64,000 bases of DNA, from NCBI GenBank assembly GCA_020832235.1, contig JAFIEZ010000018.1, positions 248,001-312,000 on the forward strand, given 5' to 3'. Position 1 is the stretch's first letter. Each line of letters begins with the position of its first letter. A model generated the notes under the pieces. It was not told the origin of the DNA and did no database searches. It saw only the letters and a list, made by a program, of their open reading frames with translations. Source of the stretch: Bacteroidota bacterium. Lineage in GTDB: Bacteria > Bacteroidota > Rhodothermia > Balneolales > HLUCCA01. Positions 8,249 to 15,759 of the stretch are shown here, piece after piece. The position numbers and the translations under genes are program-made.

Positions 8249-9817
8249 CTAGGGGATTACCATTTGCTCAGGAGCTTCCCAATCGTCTTGCATGGTGTAT
8301 GGCAACCGCCAGACCTTGGTTCCGTCCCTATTGCTGAAATAAAACCGCGACTCACTTTCACGCTCAGTATCACCGTCAGCCCAGAATACAAAGAAAGGGT
8401 CTTGAGCGTTGACGGGCCTTCGAACATACATGTGGTTAAATTCGCTATGGCGGGTGACTTGTTTTTTTAACTTCCAGGTTTCACCACGGTCCTCGGATAC
8501 CCAGATTTCAACTTCGCCTCCGGTACCCCAAAGCTGAGGTCCCTCCCCGGAAGGCAAATAGGCCAGCCACCGGTTACCATCCACATGCAAGCTTCCCATA
8601 TCATAACTGTGGGTGGTTTCTGTAATCACGGATGTGGCCCATTCGCTGCCCGTCCAGCGGGTAAGGTGCCATGCCCTGGCAGGCGACGATGGGCCGGGCG
8701 TAAGCACTGGATCATGCATAGACACCGAGCCGGGCATCGACACTGGATCCGGCATAGACACCGGACCCGGCATATAGGATGTACTCGCCACATACATCAA
8801 AAGCGGGTTCCCGTGCGCATCCCAGTTCAAATCACTGGTATATTGAAGAATTCCGCGCGACTCATATTCCACCGCTAGGGCTGGATTTTGCACTTCCGTA
8901 AGCGGTAGTGCAAGGGGAGCCCCTTCAATGGTAGTCCAGTTTTCACCCCCATCCCCCGACTCGATATAATAGACGTTGGTACGACGATCTACATTGCTTT
9001 CGGGGTGGTAATTGAAAAACGTGCCGATACGACCCGTTTGTGGATGGATGCCGGATACCTGATAATGTCCGCCGAAACGGGCCAGTTCTTTATCCTCCGA
9101 CCAGTTCACACCATCGCTGCTGGATGAAAAGTACAGATTACGAGGGCGGGTGTACTTCGTGAAAAAGAAATGGAAGGTATTGCCGTCGAACCAGGGCTGA
9201 GGGTAGGTCATTCCGGGCCAGACTCGAATCGTTTCGAAGGATTCAATACTGTACGGTTGCGTTGATCGCAGGATGGTACCATCCCTCCTGACATTTCGCC
9301 CGGCCACAAAAATCCAGATATAGCCATTGGCATCCAGCGTAATTGCGGGATTATCATGAGCATCGTAGACGCCCTCGAACCCTTTGTCGTACACGATTGT
9401 CGGACGGCTTACCCTATGCGTTTCATGATTATAAGCCCCCGCCAGAATGAGCAGGTACTGCTGGTCGGCTTCCGGAGTACCTCCGACTACAAAAAACGTG
9501 GTGTTGGCTTCTTCAGCATACACTGCGAGCGGTTTATGATTGGCCGTGTAGGTGCCGAGTCCGCCGGAGTACTTGTCGCCGAACTCATAATCACGTCCGA
9601 GCCGGTACCAGATTCCACGGTAACCATCTGCCCGGGTGCCTGAGAGATCTACCGGATCGGGTATTGTGTCGGCAGGAAGGGATTCATCCGTTTCGAAAAC
9701 AAAAATAAATCCCGTTTCATCGGTTCGAATAGGTTCTTCCGATATGTTTAAGGATGTAAATACTGCCACTACAAGCAGTAGTGCGAAATATAAGTAGTGG
9801 GGTTTAATTTGATTCAT
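8249..9817 (-). CDS. secreted BNR-4 repeat beta-propeller protein (candidate polysaccharide lyase/glycosidase)
   Basis: 522 residues with a signal peptide or anchor ('YFALLLVVAVFTSLNI'). The body is a BNR-4-type propeller: 'GYRGIWYRLGRDYEFGDKYS' at about residue 65, 'YDAHDNPAITLDANGYIWIF', then several Asp-box-like blades ('SSSDGVNWSEDKEL', 'SGDGGENWTTIEG', 'SEDRGETWKLKKQ'). Proteins of this family include the seven-bladed ulvan lyases PL24/PL25, and many uncharacterised members occur in polysaccharide loci. Catalytic residues were not assigned, so lyase function is an inference. An in-frame run of five 18-bp repeats inserts a Met/Pro-rich stretch at about residues 349-378. The gene is divergent from the esterase at 10087, with a 269 bp shared promoter region. 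Confidence 0.8.
   Translation of the reverse strand: MNQIKPHYLYFALLLVVAVFTSLNISEEPIRTDETGFIFVFETDESLPADTIPDPVDLSGTRADGYRGIWYRLGRDYEFGDKYSGGLGTYTANHKPLAVYAEEANTTFFVVGGTPEADQQYLLILAGAYNHETHRVSRPTIVYDKGFEGVYDAHDNPAITLDANGYIWIFVAGRNVRRDGTILRSTQPYSIESFETIRVWPGMTYPQPWFDGNTFHFFFTKYTRPRNLYFSSSSDGVNWSEDKELARFGGHYQVSGIHPQTGRIGTFFNYHPESNVDRRTNVYYIESGDGGENWTTIEGAPLALPLTEVQNPALAVEYESRGILQYTSDLNWDAHGNPLLMYVASTSYMPGPVSMPDPVSMPGSVSMHDPVLTPGPSSPARAWHLTRWTGSEWATSVITETTHSYDMGSLHVDGNRWLAYLPSGEGPQLWGTGGEVEIWVSEDRGETWKLKKQVTRHSEFNHMYVRRPVNAQDPFFVFWADGDTERESESRFYFSNRDGTKVWRLPYTMQDDWEAPEQMVIP
8684..8773 (-). repeat. five tandem 18-bp coding repeats (minisatellite) in the BNR-4 gene
   Basis: Five consecutive 18-base units encode MPGPVS, MPDPVS, MPGSVS, MHDPVL and TPGPSS. 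Units 1 and 3 resemble each other, as do 2 and 4, so a 36-base higher order is visible. The run lies in a loop between propeller blades. The reading frame is kept by the multiple-of-three unit. Confidence 0.85.
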
Positions 9818-10086
9818 TTACACGGTATTATCTGAAATTACGAGTATGTGTGCGTCTCGTGTTTACTATTACTCCTCTAACAATGTGTTGAACCGCATCA
9901 CGGTTAATCATTGTCTGTTGACTGCCGCTCGAAATACAATCATTTTCGCAGAGATGTGTTTCGCAGAAATCATGTATCTGTAGTGATTATTGTGCTCCAA
10001 TCTGTCTGATTGAAGTAACAATGATGAATTGCAGAGTATAACTGTATAGTATAGACTCCGAAATCTCACAAACTCACCCCTCCTTC

Positions 10087-11016
10087 ATGAAAAATTTACT
10101 CTTTGCCGGTGCCGCTATACTGTTTCTGGTGGGCAATATACAAGCTCAGCAAATGACCATGCCGCTGTGGCCTGTGAACGAAATACCAAATTTTATCGAC
10201 ACTGGTGAACCCGAGATTTCCGACACTACCGATATCATTCGAATCAGACATGTTCAGACGCCAGATATCAGCGTTTTTCTACCATCCAGGAGGAACTCGA
10301 CCGGTAAAGCTATGCTGGTAATACCAGGTGGCGGATACCGGGTATTGGCCTACGACGCGGGCGGTACTGAAATCGCACAATGGCTGAATTCGAAAGGTAT
10401 AGCCGCTGTTGTACTCAAATATCGTCTGCCGTTTACCAGCAATAACATTACGGGACATCTATCTCCAATGCTGGACGCCCAACGGGCGATGCGACTGATC
10501 AGGCATCATGCCGACCAGTGGGGAATTGATCCCCATCAGGTTGGTGTAATCGGGATTTCCGCAGGCGGACATCTGGCCGCCATGCTATCAACGCAGTTCG
10601 ATTATGGGGATGCCGCACATACTGATCCGGTTGAAATACACAGCTCCCGGCCGGACTTTACGGCGCTGTTATATCCGGTCATAACGACGGATTCCACCTT
10701 CTGGCACCGCGGTTCTTTTCGAGCACTGCTCGGTGATAATCCCACCGATGCATTGCTTCACAAATATTCCACCGAGAAGCATGTGACTTCAGACACCCCT
10801 CCAACCATTCTTATACATGCGGCGGATGACACCTCAGTGCCGGTGAAGAACAGCATCGCCTACTTCCAGGCGTTGAACGAAAATGGTATTCCGGCCGAGA
10901 TGCATATTTATCCCCATGGCGGACATGGATTTTCACTTGCCATAGGCCGGGGGCACCTTTCAACCTGGCCCGATCGGGTTATAGACTGGATTTTCTCGCT
11001 GGACGCAACCGACTGA
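10087..11016 (+). CDS. secreted alpha/beta-hydrolase, acetyl/feruloyl esterase-like
   Basis: 309 residues, with a signal peptide ending 'VGNIQAQ'. It has an alpha/beta-hydrolase fold: oxyanion-hole loop 'IPGGGYRVL' at about residue 80, nucleophile elbow 'GISAGGHLAAML' at about 155, acid 'HAADDTSVP' near 255 and catalytic histidine 'HGGHGFSL' near 280. This pattern fits BD-FAE/xylan-esterase-like hydrolases that remove acetyl or feruloyl groups from polysaccharides. It is predicted to act in the periplasm or at the surface. It is divergent from the BNR-4 gene and may share its control region. Specificity (acetyl, feruloyl or other) cannot be read from the sequence. Confidence 0.88.
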   Translation: MKNLLFAGAAILFLVGNIQAQQMTMPLWPVNEIPNFIDTGEPEISDTTDIIRIRHVQTPDISVFLPSRRNSTGKAMLVIPGGGYRVLAYDAGGTEIAQWLNSKGIAAVVLKYRLPFTSNNITGHLSPMLDAQRAMRLIRHHADQWGIDPHQVGVIGISAGGHLAAMLSTQFDYGDAAHTDPVEIHSSRPDFTALLYPVITTDSTFWHRGSFRALLGDNPTDALLHKYSTEKHVTSDTPPTILIHAADDTSVPVKNSIAYFQALNENGIPAEMHIYPHGGHGFSLAIGRGHLSTWPDRVIDWIFSLDATD

Positions 11017-11343
11017 GAACCCCTTGGTCTTTGTCGGAATTACGGAAATAGGCTGGGGAAATAATCGCAATACACCTATGCAAGATTGCAGCCGTTCTGT
11101 CGGCGAGGAGGTTGGAATCCGTTCAGCCATCCTGGTAAAAACATTGAAAATCTAACATCAGACTTTAGAATTTTAATATACTTGGTCAATATAGTCTTGA
11201 AAATCTAACACCAAACTTTAGAGTTTCAACTTAATTGACCACTATTACTTTGAAAATCTAATATCGAACTTTAGATTTTCCACATTTATGCTATCTTTAT
11301 AGAACCGGGAGCAAACAAATACTTTTGTCTCAATACAAAGAAG
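11017..11343 (+). promoter_or_regulatory. control region of the AAA/DUF4143 gene
   Basis: These 327 bp without a gene lie between the esterase stop and the ATPase start. The first ~125 bases show nothing recognisable. Bases 11144-11280 carry three palindromic repeats at a constant 53-base spacing (separate entry), which makes the stretch a likely operator or promoter region for the ATPase gene 64 bases further on. Confidence 0.55.
11144..11280. repeat. three imperfect palindromic repeats, period 53 bp
   Basis: Units at 11144-11174, 11197-11226 and 11250-11280 share the pattern TTGAAAATCTAA, seven variable bases, CTTTAGAnTTT; each unit is itself an inverted repeat (GAAAATCTAA against TTTAGATTTTC). 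Unit starts are exactly 53 bases apart, about five helical turns. The two spacers also carry short mutually inverted elements (GGTCAAT in the first, ATTGACC in the second). Confidence 0.85.
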
Positions 11344-12486
11344 ATGGTTATAAACAGACCTGCATTCATCGATGATATTAAAACATCTATAAGCAATAAT
11401 CCTATTACAGCCATAATGGGCCCACGTCAGTGTGGGAAAACCACCCTGGCCCGCACAATTGCTCGAACTACCGATAGTACTATTTTTGACCTTGAAGACC
11501 CCTCTGATTATGATTTATTAAGTGAACAGCCCAAAGTCATTCTACAGCAACACAAAGGTCTGATAATTCTGGATGAGGTACAACGCCTTCCAGACCTGTT
11601 TCCACTGCTTCGGGTGTTGGCAGATGAGCCAGACTCTCAAAGAAAATTCTTGATTCTTGGCAGCGCCTCCCCTGATTTGGTTCAAAAATCTTCAGAAAGT
11701 CTGGCTGGAAGAGTCGGATTTATACATCTGACCGGATTCAATTTATTTGAAATCGGAATCGAAAACATTGAACCACTATGGCTGCGCGGCGGGTTTCCAA
11801 AGGCCTATCTTGGTACAAATGACGAACAAAGTTACTCGTGGAGGGAAAATTTTATCCAAACATTTTTGGAAAGAGATATCTCGAATTTCGGGTTTAATAT
11901 TCCTGCGGTTACGCTCAGGCGATTCTGGCTGATGCTCGCACATTACCACGGTCAGATATGGAATGGTGCGGAATTTGCCCGCGCTATGGGGATTTCGGAA
12001 CCAACCGTTAAAAGATATCTTGATATTCTTACCGGTACATACATGATCAGGCAACTTCAGCCCTGGTACGAAAACATCAAAAAAAGACAGGTAAAAGCCC
12101 CAAAAATTTATCTCCGAGACACTGGTATTCTTCATACCCTGCTTGGAATGGAAGGTCGTTCGATTATTACGAATGTAAAATCAGGTGCCTCCTGGGAAGG
12201 CTTTATAATAGAACAACTGGTCTCCAGACTAAAAACACGTGATTTCTATTACTGGAGAACGCATACCGGAACAGAGCTGGATTTAATGGTTCTGAAAGGC
12301 GGCAGAAGATTGGGATTTGAGATTAAATATTCTGAAAACCCAACATCAACCCGATCCATGCATACTGCTCTGGATGATTTAAAACTAGACAAACTGTACG
12401 TTGTGTATAAAGGTCACAGAGTACTTTCATTTGATGAGAAAATTACTGCTGTTCCCGTGTCCAATATCGTTGATTTCGACTTCTGA
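11344..12486 (+). CDS. AAA-family ATPase with C-terminal DUF4143
   Basis: 380 residues. The N-terminal P-loop domain (AAA_14) has Walker A 'GPRQCGKTTLA' at about residue 25, Walker B 'GLIILDEVQRLPDL' at about 80 and sensor-like 'FLILGSASPDL'. A helical/winged-helix part follows ('FARAMGISEPTVKRYLDIL', about 220). The C-terminal DUF4143 is nuclease-like in layout: 'FYYWRTHTGTELDLMV' then 'LGFEIKYSENP', the D-x-n-E-x-K arrangement of PD-(D/E)XK folds. The family is widespread, often strain-variable, and its biological role is unknown. It stands alone between two blocks of CAZyme genes on a different strand from the block that follows, which suggests insertion into the locus. The winged helix and the upstream palindromes suggest autoregulation; this is inference. 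Confidence 0.9.
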   Translation: MVINRPAFIDDIKTSISNNPITAIMGPRQCGKTTLARTIARTTDSTIFDLEDPSDYDLLSEQPKVILQQHKGLIILDEVQRLPDLFPLLRVLADEPDSQRKFLILGSASPDLVQKSSESLAGRVGFIHLTGFNLFEIGIENIEPLWLRGGFPKAYLGTNDEQSYSWRENFIQTFLERDISNFGFNIPAVTLRRFWLMLAHYHGQIWNGAEFARAMGISEPTVKRYLDILTGTYMIRQLQPWYENIKKRQVKAPKIYLRDTGILHTLLGMEGRSIITNVKSGASWEGFIIEQLVSRLKTRDFYYWRTHTGTELDLMVLKGGRRLGFEIKYSENPTSTRSMHTALDDLKLDKLYVVYKGHRVLSFDEKITAVPVSNIVDFDF

Positions 12487-12531
12487 CCAGCTGCACCTCC
12501 ACCGCAAACTGCAGCATAGGTTTCAGCTGGT
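12486..12531. terminator. weak convergent-gene hairpin
   Basis: ACCAGCTG (12486-12493) is a perfect inverted repeat of CAGCTGGT (12524-12531) with a 30-base loop, in the 62 bp between the convergent ATPase and GH43-like genes. There is no clear U-tract, so a terminator role is tentative. Confidence 0.25.
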
Positions 12532-12548
12532 TGTGAAGCCTTCTTTAA

Positions 12549-13727
12549 CTAATCCTCTAATGGAATCACCATATTCCACGAGCGAGTACCATTGGCGAAT
12601 CCCCCCAGACCATCCATTGTGGCGAAAAACAGGTGGGTAATGCGACCATTTTCAATCAGGCCGAACACTCTTTCCAATTGACCCATCACAATAGTCTCGC
12701 CGTCCGACCAGGCAACTTCCCGGGTATAGGCCAGGGGTTCCTCATTCAGTACCCAATGAATACCATCTTCCGAGTGCGCCAAAATTCCGGCGTGCCGATT
12801 ACCTGTGATACTGCCGCGCTGATCCTTACCCAGCATGTGGTATCCGTTTTCATCCTTCCACAAAAAGATATCCTCCACCTCACCCATCTTATCAACCCCG
12901 AAAATTGGTCCGTCACCAACAACCTCAAACGGTTCGCCGATGGATGGAGCTTTAGCAACGCCAATCATCATGGACGTCTGAAACGGATAGTCTTCTTTGT
13001 AGCTGCGGGACTTGAAAAGCATGACCATGCTTCCATCTTCATTTATCCACGGTGAAGGATTTGACGTTAGGAAACTGTAAAAGGTACCGGGTTTGGTATC
13101 CAGAATCGGCCGGTCTCTGCGCTCCCAGGGACCATACGGGCTTTGGGATGTAGCGATGCCAATACGCTTGTTCGCACGGCCAACGGTGGTAAATGCGGAG
13201 GCCAGCGTAAGGGTATCGGGATTAACAACATCATCAAAAGGATTCGTGGAGCCCATGTAAATGAGCACATAGGTATCGCCGTGTTTCAATATCCTGGGGT
13301 TATGAGTAGAGCGACCATCCCAGTATTCGGGTCCACGGGCGGGCAATGCAACATCCACAAACTCGTACGGACCCTCCGGGGTGTCTGAAACCGCATGTAC
13401 AATTTCACTGGCGACCATCCAACCCGGATGAAAAGGCAGAAATTTGGGCCATCGCGAGACGTACATATGATACTTGCCATCGTCGCCCTTAATCACCGAG
13501 CTGCCCCACACCCAGTAGTCATCTTGAGCGAAGCCACCGTCAACCGGAGCTGTGCCGAGTCGTGGGTAAATGTCGTTGGCCCATGTAGAAGTATCGAATG
13601 TTTGCTGGGGCAATCCTGTTGTTTGCTGGGATAATGTTTGTTGAGCTGTTGTTTGCTGGGCCGTTGCTGTGATACCGGTGACAAGCATGGCAAGAAGCAC
13701 TAAGAAACCTGTTAATTTTACTCTCAT
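12549..13727 (-). CDS. secreted GH43-like five-bladed beta-propeller glycosidase
   Basis: 392 residues. The signal peptide is 'LTGFLVLLAMLVTGITATAQ', followed by a short Gln/Thr-rich linker made of repeated 'QQT'. The body has the layout of GH43/GH117-type propellers: 'DDYWVWGSSVIKGDDGKYHM', 'STHNPRILKHGDTYVLIYMG', 'SNPSPWINEDGSMVMLFKS', 'VEDIFLWKDENGYHML'. The alternating acidic residues in these blades are those that usually carry the base, pKa modulator and acid, but I did not assign them individually. The likely role is exo-cleavage of oligosaccharides. It is the last gene of a five-gene minus-strand operon (gap to the toroid gene 36 bp). Confidence 0.8.
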   Translation of the reverse strand: MRVKLTGFLVLLAMLVTGITATAQQTTAQQTLSQQTTGLPQQTFDTSTWANDIYPRLGTAPVDGGFAQDDYWVWGSSVIKGDDGKYHMYVSRWPKFLPFHPGWMVASEIVHAVSDTPEGPYEFVDVALPARGPEYWDGRSTHNPRILKHGDTYVLIYMGSTNPFDDVVNPDTLTLASAFTTVGRANKRIGIATSQSPYGPWERRDRPILDTKPGTFYSFLTSNPSPWINEDGSMVMLFKSRSYKEDYPFQTSMMIGVAKAPSIGEPFEVVGDGPIFGVDKMGEVEDIFLWKDENGYHMLGKDQRGSITGNRHAGILAHSEDGIHWVLNEEPLAYTREVAWSDGETIVMGQLERVFGLIENGRITHLFFATMDGLGGFANGTRSWNMVIPLED

Positions 13728-13763
13728 ATCAGCCTATTTATGATATTATTCTACGTTGGTTAC

Positions 13764-15683
13764 TTACACCCGAAACTGTAATACAAGTTTCTCCCGATGC
13801 ATATCAGCCCCGTCGAACACCAACGGAAACGCCTGCAGCCCGGGCACAAAGTTGTACACCCGTTTGTTTTCGGGCAGGATGGTTTCCATGGTTTGGTTGG
13901 ATGTAACAGTTACACGTCCGGCGGCTGAACGACGCTCAAAACGACGATCTGCAATCGAAATACTATCGTTACCCGAGCTTACAACGGGATATATAAACTG
14001 CAGTTTTCCGCCTGCAACCGCTCCATCCATCGAAATCTCCACCGTGAAAACGTCGTTTTTTATTTTGTAGTCGATGGAGACTTCGGGTGAGCCTTCATCA
14101 GGCGCAATTTGATTCCCATCCACAAGACGCGATTTCGTAGATATAATCAATTCATCGCCGGTTTCGGCATAGGATAGCTTCGCGCGATGGTCGCAGATAT
14201 TGCGAAAAACACGGCCATCATCTAGCCTGAGTTCAAGCCGGGGTGTGAGGTCCATAAAATGCTCAACCATGGCCTCATCCAGCATATTAAACTGCTCCCA
14301 GCGCTGGTATTCAATCATACTGGAGGCACTTACGATGTCGTGTTTCATGTGATAGAGCATGGATAGCGCACCACCACTGGGTCGACCGTTAATCGTGCCC
14401 GTAGCCCGATAATTCATCGCATACGCGGTAACCGTGCCCCGCCACGATCCCTTAGAGAACATGAGGGTATCTACATTCTCGAAATGCTTAACGCCATATT
14501 CCTTCTCGCGCGGCAACACACGGTCTGTATAAGGAAGGTTCGGTTCATCCAGCAACAGTAAATTCACCAGCGCCTTGGCATGATTAAACGTATGGTGCAT
14601 AGAGGGCAGAATGCCCTCCACAAACTCATGCGGACCACTATGCAGGAGGTTGTTGTACGTGGAATCTTCGAGGCATTTCAGATTTCGGTAAACAGCCTCG
14701 GCAAAAACGGGCTCTTCGCCAGACATCATATAATACCCGGGATGACATCCATCCGAAGTCCGACTTCCCCAAAGTGTCCATTTGAAACTCCGGGTTCCCC
14801 AGCTATTGTCCCACCCACCATTGGGCAGCATAAATTCGAGGTGCACTTTTTTCGAGAACAGGACTTTGTCGTACAGCTCCTGGTTGCCGGTAAGTCGGGC
14901 ATAATACGCCAGAGCCGGAAGACTTTCTTCAACGTTATAGCCGAGGTCGACCGGATATTGGCCAAACTGATTCGGTACGCGCGTGCCTTCTCCAAAAAAC
15001 AGTCCATCCTCCAGAAAATACGGGGACAGTCCTTCTGCGAGATCTTCGGCCCGTTTGATGTAGCGGGGCTCGTTAAATAGCTTACCCAGACTGTAAAACG
15101 CCAGGGTTCCGAAAGCGGGATAATTGATATTGCCAAAGTTGATCGTCAGCGTATCGTACAGGTATTCCGATGCACGGTATAAACGGGCTTTCCATTCCTT
15201 GATGGTCTCCTCCCCCAGAAGCTCAGGGAAATACGTGATCGCCTCGTATTTGGTCATGGCCGCGAAAACCGTGATGCCTTTCCAGCTGCTGGGCATGTTT
15301 GGATTATTAAACCAGCATCCGAGCTCGTCATCCCAGCAGTTGTTTTGCTCCCAATCGTAGAGCAGCTTGGCCGCTTCTACATAGCTAAGGTCGCCGGTAT
15401 GTTTTGCCATCCAAAGCAACGGGAAAATGCCGTCAGCTGAGCGACCCAGATAGGCATCGTCGCCGGGACTGTACAAACCTCCATGGGTTATGAGGTTGTC
15501 GGGCGTGATGGTCTGATGCGCAACCATACCCTTGCACCATTCTTCAAGCAGCTTCACGGTGAGACCGGTGATGCGACCATGATCTGATAATAATGATTCC
15601 CTCGCACAGCCGCCAAGTGCAGCCGGCAAAAAAAGTAGTGAAGATGCCGCAGCTGTATTTTTAATAAAGGTTCTTCTGTCCAT
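13764..15683 (-). CDS. Tat-exported lipoprotein, alpha/alpha-toroid plus beta-sandwich (candidate polysaccharide lyase)
   Basis: 639 residues. The N-terminus 'MDRRTFIKNTAAASSLL' is a Tat signal and 'ALGGC' (Cys26) a lipobox, so the protein is exported folded and lipidated. Residues about 45-400 are rich in paired helices with toroid-like features ('GIFPLLWMAKHTGDLSYVEA', 'YEAITYFPELLG', 'RYIKRAEDLAEGL', 'GYNVEESLPALAYYARLTG'). Residues about 420-639 are beta-rich. This two-part layout is that of many toroid polysaccharide lyases and some glycosidases; I do not recognise the exact family. In the same operon are a beta-helix lipoprotein, GH43-like and esterase genes. The substrate is unknown. 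Alternative: a GH88/GH105-related hydrolase, but the C-terminal sandwich argues against it. Confidence 0.7.
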   Translation of the reverse strand: MDRRTFIKNTAAASSLLFLPAALGGCARESLLSDHGRITGLTVKLLEEWCKGMVAHQTITPDNLITHGGLYSPGDDAYLGRSADGIFPLLWMAKHTGDLSYVEAAKLLYDWEQNNCWDDELGCWFNNPNMPSSWKGITVFAAMTKYEAITYFPELLGEETIKEWKARLYRASEYLYDTLTINFGNINYPAFGTLAFYSLGKLFNEPRYIKRAEDLAEGLSPYFLEDGLFFGEGTRVPNQFGQYPVDLGYNVEESLPALAYYARLTGNQELYDKVLFSKKVHLEFMLPNGGWDNSWGTRSFKWTLWGSRTSDGCHPGYYMMSGEEPVFAEAVYRNLKCLEDSTYNNLLHSGPHEFVEGILPSMHHTFNHAKALVNLLLLDEPNLPYTDRVLPREKEYGVKHFENVDTLMFSKGSWRGTVTAYAMNYRATGTINGRPSGGALSMLYHMKHDIVSASSMIEYQRWEQFNMLDEAMVEHFMDLTPRLELRLDDGRVFRNICDHRAKLSYAETGDELIISTKSRLVDGNQIAPDEGSPEVSIDYKIKNDVFTVEISMDGAVAGGKLQFIYPVVSSGNDSISIADRRFERRSAAGRVTVTSNQTMETILPENKRVYNFVPGLQAFPLVFDGADMHREKLVLQFRV

Positions 15684-15759
15684 AAATGGTGTTTTATTTA
15701 CGTGCTAATCGTTTAAAGACCTTTCGACTAATCAATGGTTTTTGAGAACTTTCGACTTT

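Noticed and set aside
11144-11280. Short CRISPR-like array: three ~31-base repeats with ~22-base spacers
   Set aside because: The repeats are imperfect, the two spacers are related to each other by inversion, there are only three units and no cas genes nearby; a protein-binding operator fits better.
12633-13055. Plus-strand open frames of up to 140 codons opposite the GH43-like gene
   Set aside because: They are shadows of the minus-strand gene, with no signal, domain or ribosome-binding site of their own.
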